Origin: DATMRF01 sp035566435
Lineage (GTDB): Bacteria; Verrucomicrobiota; Verrucomicrobiia; Limisphaerales; UBA8199
DNA length: 64,000 nucleotides
Reading direction: 5' to 3'
Assembly (NCBI GenBank): GCA_035566435.1
Contig: DATMRF010000080.1
Location: 1 to 64,000, forward strand
Under the pieces are notes generated by a model. The model was not told where the DNA came from and ran no database searches. It saw only the letters and a program-made list of their open reading frames with translations. A program made the position numbers and the translations under genes. Positions 33,232-41,662 of this stretch are shown here, piece after piece (the stretch's first letter is position 1; every line of letters starts with the position of its first letter).

Positions 33232-33376
33232 TAAACTGCAGTCCGGCAACTAAAGTCCCCTTGGGCTACACGGGTAAAGTGTTGCCCTGGTAATTGGTTA
33301 TTGAAAAGACTTTACTGCTATCACCCCTTCGAATGCAAGAAATAACTCACCGGAAAATACGGAGGGTCTCCCGCGG

Positions 33377-34720
33377 CTATACGCACACGGTCCGGCCAGG
33401 CACGGCAACCGGATAAAAGCCATCCTCATTAGGCAGCACGGGCGCAGTTGCCTCCCAGGAGAACTCTTTGGGCAAAAGCTCGACCTTGGAAGTATAGGCG
33501 TCCTCCCACTCGATTTGCTGCCCCGAGTAAGTGCACATGCGGCCCAAGATCCCGGTCATCGTGCTCACGGCGCCGAACTCGGCTTCGTTACAGGGCTTAT
33601 CATGGCGAATGGCATCGAAGAGGTCATTGTGCTCCTGCTGGTAGGGGTCCACCGGTTTAACCTCGCGCTGGAATCGCCAGGTGCTGGCGCCCTTGATGGC
33701 AAACAGGTTCCGATCATTGTTGAGGTCGGCTTCGCCTTTGGTGCCCCGCGCGTGTTCCGAAATGTTGGGCCAGCAGCCGGCGATCTGGCGGCATTGGCTG
33801 AGCATCCGCGTGCCGTCGGCGTATTCGAACTCGACAAAGTGGTGGTCGAAGATTTGAGCGTGGCGCCGGGCGTTACGGACCTGGCGCCCGCCCATGCCCT
33901 GGGCGCGGGCAGGGTGCGTGCCTTTAATCCAATTCATGACGTCGATGTTATGCACGTGCTGTTCGACGATGTGGTCCCCGGAGAGCCAGGTGAAGAAGTA
34001 CCAATTGCGGATTTGATAGTGCATCTCGGTTTCGCTGGGCATCCGCTCGACGCCGTCCCGGGAGGCGCCGTCCCAATAGCAGCGCATGACGATCAGGTCC
34101 CCGAGCGCACCGTCCTGGATGCGTTTGATGGTTTCGAGATATCCAGCTTTGTGCCGCCGCTGCAAACCGACACCGATCTTCAGGTTTTTCTTCTTGGCTG
34201 CCTGCGCCGCGGCCAACACCCGACGAATGCCTGGGGCATCCGTCGCCAGCGGCTTTTCCATGAAAACGTGTTTACCCTGCCGCACGGCTTCCTCAAAGTG
34301 AATCGGCCGAAACCCCGGCGAGGTGGCTAGGATTACCAGGTCAGCCAGCGCGATCGCCTTCTGGTAGCCGTCGAAGCCGGTGAATTGGCGGTCGGCCGGC
34401 ACCTCCACCTTGTCCGGGTGCTGAGCTGTCAGCGCCGCCAGCCCTTTTTGGAGCTGCTCGGGCCGCACATCCGCCAGGGCTACCAAACGAGTGTTTCCGG
34501 GGGTCTTAAGCGCCTGGTTGGCGGCGCCGCTGCCGCGACCGCCGCAACCGACCAGCGCAATTTTCAAGGTGTCGTCGCCCGCGGCAAAGACCCCGCGTTC
34601 GAGGGCCAGGCCTCCCATCACTGAGCCGGCCACGACCACGCCCGATGTGTTTTTCAAAAAACTGCGGCGGGTCAACCGCGATTCCGGTTGTGAGAGGCGG
34701 GAAGGATCCGGTGCGCTCAT
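33377..34720 (-). CDS. Gfo/Idh/MocA family oxidoreductase with Tat signal
   Basis: 447 residues, starting at ATG 34720. Residues about 18-45 carry a twin-arginine signal (RRSFLKNTSG followed by a hydrophobic run and an Ala-rich cleavage region), so the enzyme is probably exported folded with its nucleotide. The Rossmann part has a modified GCGGRGSG loop near residue 58. The EKPLA motif of the family (Lys involved in catalysis) is present, followed by the C-terminal substrate/oligomer domain. The family oxidises or epimerises sugars and related polyols with NAD(P). Such Tat-exported members are very common in Planctomycetes and Verrucomicrobia. It is divergent from the MFS transporter gene upstream (220-base shared intergenic). 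Substrate unknown. Confidence 0.9.
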   Translation of the reverse strand: MSAPDPSRLSQPESRLTRRSFLKNTSGVVVAGSVMGGLALERGVFAAGDDTLKIALVGCGGRGSGAANQALKTPGNTRLVALADVRPEQLQKGLAALTAQHPDKVEVPADRQFTGFDGYQKAIALADLVILATSPGFRPIHFEEAVRQGKHVFMEKPLATDAPGIRRVLAAAQAAKKKNLKIGVGLQRRHKAGYLETIKRIQDGALGDLIVMRCYWDGASRDGVERMPSETEMHYQIRNWYFFTWLSGDHIVEQHVHNIDVMNWIKGTHPARAQGMGGRQVRNARRHAQIFDHHFVEFEYADGTRMLSQCRQIAGCWPNISEHARGTKGEADLNNDRNLFAIKGASTWRFQREVKPVDPYQQEHNDLFDAIRHDKPCNEAEFGAVSTMTGILGRMCTYSGQQIEWEDAYTSKVELLPKEFSWEATAPVLPNEDGFYPVAVPGRTVCV

Positions 34721-34940
34721 AGTATTGATGATTTACGACCAAGGCAGCACAAGCCGCAACAACTGTCCAGCGGCAATTCACAAACGAACGGGGCACTTTT
34801 CCCCGCAAGCCATCTGGAAAAACCGACTCGTTCCCAATTTTCGCTGGCCGTCAGCCGGCATTCGCTGCTAAAAGGCCTTCAATGAAACCCGCCGAGCTGA
34901 GCCGATTTGCGGCTTCGAACGCCTTCGGTCGATCGATCCC

Positions 34941-36275
34941 ATGACCCAGCCCGCTGCCGGCCAAAATTCAGCGACTCCACAGCGCCCCGCCGCGACCCGA
35001 CCCTGGTATGCGGGTGTGACCCGCTATCAATGGCTGGTCCTGGTGATCGCGTCGGCGGGGTGGATTTTTGATGCTTTTGAGGGCCAGCTCTTCAATATCA
35101 CGCGCAACCAACTCTTGGCTGACATCCTGAAGGCGGGAGCGACGGATGCGGCGGTCAAGAATTATGGCGATTTGTTTCTGGCCGTCTTTCTGGCAGGCGG
35201 GACGCTGGGAGGGTTGCTGTTTGGCTCGCTGGCGGACCGGTGGGGCCGCCGTCCGATGATGGTGGTGACGATATTAATGTATTCCATCTTTTCAGCCGCC
35301 ACCTGTTTCGCCCAAACGCTCGGGCAAGTGGCCGCCGCGCGGTTTTTGGTGGCGATGGGCGTGGGCGGTGAATGGGCAGTAGGGGCCACCCTGGTGGCGG
35401 AGGTATTTCCCCAGACAGCTCGCGCTCATGCTTCGGGAATCTTTCATGCCAGCAGCGTGATGGGCATTTGGATGGCGGCCCTGGCGGGAATAGCGGTCGG
35501 AATTCATTGGCGTTATGCTTACGCGATCTCGCTCCTGCCCGCCCTGCTGGTCTTCTGGGTTCTGGCCAGCATCCGCGAACCGGAGGGCTGGTCGCTCCTG
35601 GCCGACCAGGCGAACGCCGCCGCAAACGCAGGCCCCAGAATGGGCAGCTTTCGCGACCTGCTCAGCACAGGCCGCTGGCGAAGCCGGGCCGTGCTGGGAA
35701 TGCTGCTGGCGGCGGTAGGTCTGGGCACATTCTGGGCGGTGACGGTGGCCGGCCAGGATTTGACCCGGGAACTACTCCTGCGGACCGGCGCAACTCGTAC
35801 AGAGGCAGCGCAACAGGCCAAGTTCGCTTATGGCATCGTGGAAGTCACCGGCATGCTCCTGGGTCTGCTCTCGTTCGGGCCATTCTGTGTGCGATTGGGG
35901 CGGCGCCGCACTTTCGCGCTGATGCACGCTGGTGCGTTTTTGATCGTCCCGACCACCTGCTTCCTGCCGGCAACCTACACCCAGCTTCTCATACTGCTAC
36001 CGGTCTTTGGGTTTCTCACCGGCGGCATGCACGCCGGCTACGCCATCTATTTTCCGGAATTGTTTCCGACTCATCTGCGCGCGACCGGTACCGGGTTTTG
36101 CTTCAATGGAAGCCGCATCCTGGCGGCGTCCACATTGGTGCTCTCGGCAAAGCTCAAATCGCTGCCGGGGATGGACCTGCGTTTGGCGATTACGTTGATA
36201 GGGCTGCTGTACCTGGTGGGTTTGGTGATCATTCTCTTCCTGCCCGAAACGAAAGACCAACCGCTGCCAGAGTGA
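34941..36275 (+). CDS. MFS transporter, sugar/organic-acid porter type
   Basis: 444 residues with twelve probable membrane helices. The conserved loop between helices 2 and 3 reads GSLADRWGRRPMM, the signature of the major facilitator superfamily, and a second RRxGRR-like loop (VRLGRRRTF) occurs in the C-terminal half. The C-terminus ends FLPETKDQ, matching the PETK motif of sugar-porter and aromatic-acid:H+ symporter members. It is divergent from the Tat-exported oxidoreductase and close to other sugar-acid genes, which suggests uptake of a sugar derivative or organic acid. Specificity cannot be read from sequence. Confidence 0.88.
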   Translation: MTQPAAGQNSATPQRPAATRPWYAGVTRYQWLVLVIASAGWIFDAFEGQLFNITRNQLLADILKAGATDAAVKNYGDLFLAVFLAGGTLGGLLFGSLADRWGRRPMMVVTILMYSIFSAATCFAQTLGQVAAARFLVAMGVGGEWAVGATLVAEVFPQTARAHASGIFHASSVMGIWMAALAGIAVGIHWRYAYAISLLPALLVFWVLASIREPEGWSLLADQANAAANAGPRMGSFRDLLSTGRWRSRAVLGMLLAAVGLGTFWAVTVAGQDLTRELLLRTGATRTEAAQQAKFAYGIVEVTGMLLGLLSFGPFCVRLGRRRTFALMHAGAFLIVPTTCFLPATYTQLLILLPVFGFLTGGMHAGYAIYFPELFPTHLRATGTGFCFNGSRILAASTLVLSAKLKSLPGMDLRLAITLIGLLYLVGLVIILFLPETKDQPLPE

Positions 36276-36350
36276 AAGGTGACGCGGGATGCGGGAGACG
36301 TGATACGTAAACCGTGGCGCGTGAAACGTGAAATGTGCTGGGAACGCGGA
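36276..36350. repeat. Degenerate short tandem repeat in convergent intergenic
   Basis: Between the convergent transporter and glycosidase-like genes the sequence is a string of near-repeats of ACGTGA/ACGTGAAA-like words (GTGACGCGG, GACGTGATACGT, GCGTGAAACGTGAAATGTG). This is low-complexity interspersed-repeat DNA rather than a gene or a recognisable terminator. Confidence 0.5.
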
Positions 36351-36424
36351 CTTTGACTGGGGTGGCTTTGCAGAGCTTAGAAGCGAGGGTAGGAAGATAA
36401 CGAAGAAATACCGCAACAGCTGGG

Positions 36425-37444
36425 TTAACCGTGTGGTCGGGTGGCCGGCTGGGAAGCTGAGGCGGCACGGACTAGCTCGTCGGCGAGTCCGGCTTGCGCC
36501 GAAGCGAGGCGCAGGTCGTGGGCGCCGTCAGGCCGCGCGAATTCATAAAACACCTGGATTAGCTTTTCGGCAGGTTGTGCGTCCAGGTATCGGAGCGAGC
36601 CGGAGCCGTGCGGGCTGGTGCAAAGCGGCCCGTCAGGCGTGAGTGTTTGCCAGTGTCGGAGGTCCGTAGAGACAGCCAGACCCGTCTTTTCCTCGTAATT
36701 CTCCGCATGGTTAGCGCTGCCGTCGTAAAAAGCGACGAAGCGCCCGTCGTGCGGCAGAACGCTGTTGATCCGGCGGCAATACCGGTCCCAGCCCGCAGGC
36801 TCGGGCCGAAAGACAATGCCCTGCCATTGCCAATGGTCGAGGTCGCGAGAGATGGCCAGGCCGGTGGCCGAAACGCATTCTCCCGTGTTGAAAATGTCCA
36901 GAGTGCTGTGGGATTCGGTGGTCGTTTGCGAGGTCGGCAGGGCGATGCTGACGAACATGTACAGGGTCCCCTTCTGTTCCAAAATCCAAGGGTCCTTGAT
37001 GCCTTCCAGACCCAACGGCCGCGCCTTGAACACCGGTTCAGGCTTTTCCGGCGAGAGTCGCGCCGGCTCGCGCGCCTTCAGCACCGACACACACCACCTG
37101 CCGTCCGCCGGGTCCACATAACTCACAAAGTACCGCCAAAGGCCGTCGGTTCCATGATAGAGGCAGCAACGCTCAATGGAGGCGCTGTCAAATTTATCTT
37201 TCGTCACCGACCAGACGTCGTCCCAGTTCTTCAAATCGCCCGAGCGGGCGATCCGAGCCTCGCCGCCCCGGTCGGGTTCAACGCCACGGGGCCGCCGAAT
37301 TCGATAAGTGAGATACCAGACCCGCTCCCGGATCGAATATAAGACGCCCGGCGCGCCGGCCCAATAGCCGGGTCCGGACCCGACCGGTCCGCGAATAATC
37401 TCACCGCGCGCGAACAACTCTAAATTCCGGTTCAATAAATCCAT
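36425..37444 (-). CDS. Beta-propeller glycosidase-like protein (GH43/GH32 clan-like)
   Basis: 339 residues from ATG 37444; no signal peptide is evident. Successive blades can be seen: GYWAGAPGVLYSIRERVWYL, SGDLKNWDDVW, GLWRYFVSYVDPADGRW, IKDPWILEQKGTLYMFVS, GLAISRDLDHWQWQG and GLAVSTDLRHWQTL. The repeated S-x-DLxxW strand and the DP-W-hxxxG-x-hhMF motif are typical of five-bladed GH43/GH32/GH117-like folds. Acidic candidates include the Asp of KDPW and the Asp/Glu-rich segment around FYDGSANHAENYEEK. Catalytic residues were not assigned and some homologues are annotated only as hypothetical. It is convergent with the MFS gene and divergent from the next oxidoreductase. Confidence 0.65.
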   Translation of the reverse strand: MDLLNRNLELFARGEIIRGPVGSGPGYWAGAPGVLYSIRERVWYLTYRIRRPRGVEPDRGGEARIARSGDLKNWDDVWSVTKDKFDSASIERCCLYHGTDGLWRYFVSYVDPADGRWCVSVLKAREPARLSPEKPEPVFKARPLGLEGIKDPWILEQKGTLYMFVSIALPTSQTTTESHSTLDIFNTGECVSATGLAISRDLDHWQWQGIVFRPEPAGWDRYCRRINSVLPHDGRFVAFYDGSANHAENYEEKTGLAVSTDLRHWQTLTPDGPLCTSPHGSGSLRYLDAQPAEKLIQVFYEFARPDGAHDLRLASAQAGLADELVRAASASQPATRPHG

Positions 37445-37622
37445 GACTCAAACTTAGTGCTTCAACCTGATAATTCTATCGCATCCAGCCCCTGATTCGT
37501 TCCGTTGCCATCGGAGCCGGCCTGCAAAACTGCGGGGCGCCAGCTTTTAGTGATTCTCTGCCGATGTCAAACCGCGCTTGCTATTCATTTGGGCTCGAAT
37601 TACCAGTGACCCAAGCACCTGC

Positions 37623-38648
37623 ATGAAAAAAGTTCGCTTTGGTTTGATCGGGTTTGGGGCATGGGGCAGCCACCATGCCCGGGCCATTGCTGAGTGCCCC
37701 CAGGCCGAATTGGCCGCCATCGCCGTCCGCTCCCCCGACCGCCAGGCCGAGGCGCGCACTAAACACCCGGGTGCAGAGGTCGCGGCCGATTACCGACGAT
37801 TGATCGCGCGGCCGGACCTCGACGTCGTGGATGTGGTGCTGCCTACCGACCTGCATTTTCCGGTCGGTGCGGACGTTCTGCGCGCGGGCAAGCATCTTTT
37901 GCTCGAAAAACCCATGGCCCTCTCCGTCGGCGATTGCCAGGAGTTGATTCGGCTGTCCCGGGAACACCAGCGCTTGCTAGCCATCGGTCACGAATTCCGG
38001 CTCTCGTCATTGTGGGGCAAGGTGAAAGAAATGATCGATGCGGGGGCGATCGGCGAGCCGCAGTACGCGTTGATTGAATTGTGGCGCAACCCGTATCGGA
38101 CCGGAGCCGAAGGCTGGCGTTACAACATCGAGCGGGTGGGCAATTGGATTCTCGAAGAGCCGATCCATTTTTTCGATCTCGCGCGGTGGTATTTTTCACG
38201 ACTCGGCCCGCCGCAGAGCGTATTTGCCCGCGCCAACGCCCGCCGGCCGGACCATCCGGAGCTGCAGGATAATTTCAGCGCCATCATCAACTTTCCCAGG
38301 GGCACCTACGCGGTGATCTCGCAAACGCTGAGTGGTTTTGAGCATCACCAGGTCGCCAAGGTCACGGGCACGGGCGGCGCGCTTTGGGCCAGTTGGAGCG
38401 GCGCGATGGACCGGACATTTCACCCGACCTTCTCACTTAAGCATTTCGACGGGCAAGCAGCGGTGGAAGTGCCCCTTAGCAGAATCACAGGTGAAGTTTA
38501 CGAGCTGACCGACGAGATCGCGATGGTCGCCGAAGCCACCACGGGAAGCCGCACCCGGATCGCGACCGGTGCGGATGGGTTGTGGTCGGTGCGAATGTGT
38601 CTGGAAGCACAGCGATCTGTTAGCGAGGGGCGTGTAATCCCATTCTGA
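37623..38648 (+). CDS. Gfo/Idh/MocA family oxidoreductase (cytoplasmic)
   Basis: 341 residues starting at ATG 37623 (MKKVRFGLIGFGAWGSHHA). The earlier in-frame start at 37578 would add 15 unlikely residues. The N-terminal GFGAWG Rossmann loop and the EKPMA motif around residue 100 mark the family, and DLHFPV/D-xH motifs fit the substrate pocket. It lacks the Tat signal carried by the homologue at 33377. The next gene, a 2-hydroxyacid dehydrogenase, follows after only 3 bases, so the two are almost certainly cotranscribed. Together they suggest a two-step NAD-dependent oxidation of a sugar or sugar-acid. Substrate unknown. Confidence 0.88.
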   Translation: MKKVRFGLIGFGAWGSHHARAIAECPQAELAAIAVRSPDRQAEARTKHPGAEVAADYRRLIARPDLDVVDVVLPTDLHFPVGADVLRAGKHLLLEKPMALSVGDCQELIRLSREHQRLLAIGHEFRLSSLWGKVKEMIDAGAIGEPQYALIELWRNPYRTGAEGWRYNIERVGNWILEEPIHFFDLARWYFSRLGPPQSVFARANARRPDHPELQDNFSAIINFPRGTYAVISQTLSGFEHHQVAKVTGTGGALWASWSGAMDRTFHPTFSLKHFDGQAAVEVPLSRITGEVYELTDEIAMVAEATTGSRTRIATGADGLWSVRMCLEAQRSVSEGRVIPF

Positions 38649-38651
38649 GCC

Positions 38652-39617
38652 ATGGATATCTTGATTTCAGAAGACCTCCAGGCGCCAGCCATCGAGCGCC
38701 TGGAGAAACAGTATTCCGTGGTGCGAGGACCGGGTCTCTGGAAGGACGCCGAGGGATTGAAGACCGCCCTCCGCGAAGCCCGGGTCGTGTTGGTGCGGAA
38801 CCAGACACAGGTCACCGCCGGGCTTATGGAGGCAGCGCCACGCCTGCTCGCAGTGGGGCGGGCCGGAGTTGGCCTGGACAACATCGATGTGGCGGCCGCG
38901 AGCCGCTTGGGGATAACCGTCGTGGCCCCACTCAATGCCAACGCCACCAGCGTCGCCGAACTGACCTTCGGTTTGATACTGGCGTTAGCCCGAAAAATCC
39001 CGCAGGCGGACCGATCCACCAAAGCAGGCCAATGGGACCGCAAAGGATGCACGGGGATCGAGGTGGCCGGGAAAACCCTGGCCATTTGCGGGTTCGGGAG
39101 GATCGGCGCCTTGGTGGGAAAACTGGGACGGGCCTTTGGGATGAAGCTTGTGGGTTTCGATCCGTTCCTAAGACCCGATTCAGCCGTCGTGCGCGAGAGC
39201 AGTGCGAGGCTGTGCAGCCGCCTTGAAGAGGCATTGGGAGTTGGGGATTTTGTAAGCGTCCACCTGCCGCTGACAGGCGATACGCGGAAGCTTTTTGATA
39301 AAGGGAAGTTTGCAGCCTTTAAGGCAGGTGCCTTTTTTGTGAACACCTCCCGCGGCGCCGTGGTAGATGAGCCCGCGCTGGTCGAGGCGCTGCAATCGGG
39401 CCGGCTGGCTGGGGCAGGTCTGGATGTCCGCGAACTGGAGCCGCCTGCGGTCAGCGTTTTGGAATCGATGCCGAACGTGGTTCTAACGCCCCACATCGGG
39501 GCCTTTACCACTGAGGCCCAAGAGAGGACGTTTGAAGCCGTCGCCGGGGATGTGGACCGATTATTGTCGGGTCAACCGGCCCTGCATTTCGTGAATTTTG
39601 ATCGGCCGAAACGGTGA
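38652..39617 (+). CDS. D-2-hydroxyacid dehydrogenase (phosphoglycerate-dehydrogenase-like)
   Basis: 321 residues starting ATG 38652, directly after the preceding oxidoreductase. The NAD-binding loop is GFGRIGALVGK. The catalytic set is visible: Arg in NTSRGAVVDEPAL, Glu in the VRELEPP segment, His in LTPHIGAFT. GRAGVGLDNID and NANATSVAELT are typical of the SerA/PGDH-like subgroup without ACT domain. The length matches the family. The family reduces 2-keto acids or oxidises 2-hydroxyacids. The operon with a Gfo/Idh/MocA enzyme suggests a sugar-acid pathway rather than serine synthesis, but this is inference. Confidence 0.88.
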   Translation: MDILISEDLQAPAIERLEKQYSVVRGPGLWKDAEGLKTALREARVVLVRNQTQVTAGLMEAAPRLLAVGRAGVGLDNIDVAAASRLGITVVAPLNANATSVAELTFGLILALARKIPQADRSTKAGQWDRKGCTGIEVAGKTLAICGFGRIGALVGKLGRAFGMKLVGFDPFLRPDSAVVRESSARLCSRLEEALGVGDFVSVHLPLTGDTRKLFDKGKFAAFKAGAFFVNTSRGAVVDEPALVEALQSGRLAGAGLDVRELEPPAVSVLESMPNVVLTPHIGAFTTEAQERTFEAVAGDVDRLLSGQPALHFVNFDRPKR

Positions 39618-39706
39618 GCTTTGGGCTGCGTTAGGTTCGGTTGATGGGGGAGGTCTTGCGGACGGGGTGGGAGATCAGTTTGAACACTTCCAACAACACC
39701 AGAGTT

Positions 39707-41200
39707 TCATTCAAGAAGGAAGCTCGCGGGAGCGAAGGCCGGAAGATTTGCTTCGAACGAGCCGTTCTTGATTTTGAGCGGTTTGCCTTCGGGCTCTCCG
39801 CGCAGGTTGATAGGCACCGCAGAAAACGCCGAAAAGTGATCGGGAAGGCTTACCTCCACCTTCCCGGAGATCCCGGCTAAATCCCACAGCCGAACCAGGA
39901 CTTTGTCCCCGTACGGAGCAGGACCGACGTAGCTGGCCACCCCGCCGGCTCGGGAGACTGCCAGGCCGGAGCTTTGAACCGGCAACTTTCCGCGCGGACC
40001 ATCGGCAAACGCGGCGATAAGCGGGACCCGCGCTTCCCAAGAGGGTCCGGTGAGGGTTTCCGCAGTCGGGCCGCCTCGCACGACCCAGAGCCGAATCCGC
40101 GAAGACCACGGGCCTTCCTGCCACAGCGGAAAATTCGTATCCCATTGGTTGTTGTAAAGGTTCACAAAAACGCGCGCGCGCGGGGAAGGAAGTCCAGGGA
40201 AAATCTCCACAGCCCGGGTTCATCCAGGCTGACCAAGGGCGAATCGAGCGGACACAGGCCGACGCCGAACCCATCCGGCCCGGTGATCGTCATGCCCGAA
40301 TTAAGGCAGAAGAGGTGCCGGTTCGCGCCTTCGATGAAATCCCTGGCCGGGTCCATAACCGACCCAAGGCGGGCCAGCCTGAACTCCGGTTGATCGATCG
40401 CGACGGGCAAGCAAAGCCAGCCTCCCTCCGGAATCGGATTCGGCGTTTTAGCCTCGATGGTCCATTCCGCATCCAGGTAGGGCTGGTCCTCATAGAGCGT
40501 GAATTTGAGCGCGACCGCTCTGGCCAGAGGAGCGGCATCACTGCACCGCAGCGTGACGGACTGAGCTAAGCCGTCTTCCTGCATCGAAGCGATCCAATTT
40601 GTTAGCGTCAGCCGCGCATAAGGCGCCTCGTCGGGGCCGGGCATCCCCGGTTTGCCAAAATCGTTGGTCATCCAGGTGTTACCCCGGCAATACGAGGTGA
40701 TGAATGCCTGCACATTTCTCAACGAGAATCGCTCGTGCAAGTATTGGCCGAACCCGGCTTCGTCTCTTGCGGCAACCAGCTCGCGTCCGCTTTTTAAATC
40801 ACGGAGCGAAGTGACACACCCGCGTGAGGCATCGACCTAAAGCCGAAAGAATCGGTTCTGGATGACCGTTCGGCGGGTGGCCTGGGCGGCAGCACCCTTC
40901 GCGATATCTCCCGCCGGGCCCAGCTTGAAAGTCGTGTATCCGTTCGGGGCGATATCCCTGGCAAAAAACCGCAAGCCAGAGTCTTGGGTAACCGCGACTT
41001 TCGTCAATCGACCGCTGTTCAGGTCGCGAACGGCCTTCCATTCCCCAGGCGCCTTAACTTCCACTGCTCCGCTCTGTTTCCAGGGCAGCGGATTGAACAC
41101 GACAATGCGCGGACCTTCGACGCCGCTTTGCTGTGCCAGCAACCGCATACGCTCGTCCAGCGCGTTAGAACGGACTTGGTACCAGCCCAGCGGAAGTACT
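39707..41200 (-). pseudogene. Decayed GH38-like alpha-mannosidase C-terminal remnant
   Basis: Two frames together give the C-terminal half of an alpha-mannosidase-like protein: ALDERMRLLAQQ, then RIVVFNPLPWKQSG, then NRFFRL, VDASRGCVTSL, LKSGRELV, and finally NQWDTNFPLW with RIRLWVV. Two lesions are visible. An in-frame TAG at 40837-40839 falls where family members read RL[E/K]VDxxxGC. A one-base frameshift falls in the CG dinucleotide run at 40171-40182, where FSLDFLP must join SPRARVFVNLYNNQW. The catalytic N-terminal domain is absent; upstream of about 41200 the frame hits a TGA. The locus is therefore a non-functional relic lying convergent to the hydroxyacid dehydrogenase gene. Confidence 0.75.
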
Positions 41201-41229
41201 CGCGAGTGGGCTTGGCCTGCAGTTGCTCA

Positions 41230-41660
41230 GGGGTTTGGTTTGCTCCCAAGTATTTGCGCGCCGTAGCCCGGCTCACGTCGGCCTTTGTTGCGCTCACACC
41301 CATGTTTCCATTTTCCTGACATTCGCTCATTAGTCGTCGGCATGGGCGAGTGGTCAGGTAATGGATGGGAGATGGGAAGGGAGGGGATGCAGGAGGCTTT
41401 GCACGTTTGTGCTTTCAAATTAGCGCCCATTCGTTCGGGTGCTGGCTGCCGCTTGACTGTAAGAATTGCTTGGGATTTTGTGGACCATTGGAAAATGGTC
41501 TGGCAACGGGACTCTCCTGGGGTGCCGCTCTGACGTGTCGATTGGGATACAAGGATGGAATGCCAATGCCGCACAGTGCCAGGCCCCGTCTGTCCCTCCA
41601 TCGCCGGCGCCCGGGATTTCTCGGAAACTGTGCGACGCGTTTCCCCCTCCTTGGGGGAGC
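41230..41660. other. Noncoding stretch with purine-rich low-complexity sequence
   Basis: No convincing gene was found here. Around 41345-41400 the sequence is G/A-rich (GGATGGGAGATGGGAAGG), like the purine-rich repeat seen inside the gene at 59987-61018. The rest looks like degraded sequence between the GH38 relic and the oxidase gene. Confidence 0.45.
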
Positions 41661-41662
41661 GG

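Noticed and set aside
3562..31563. Many plus-strand frames of 100-400 codons across 3.5-31.5 kb
   Set aside because: All are antisense to the giant frame, mutually overlapping, and lack ribosome sites or family motifs.
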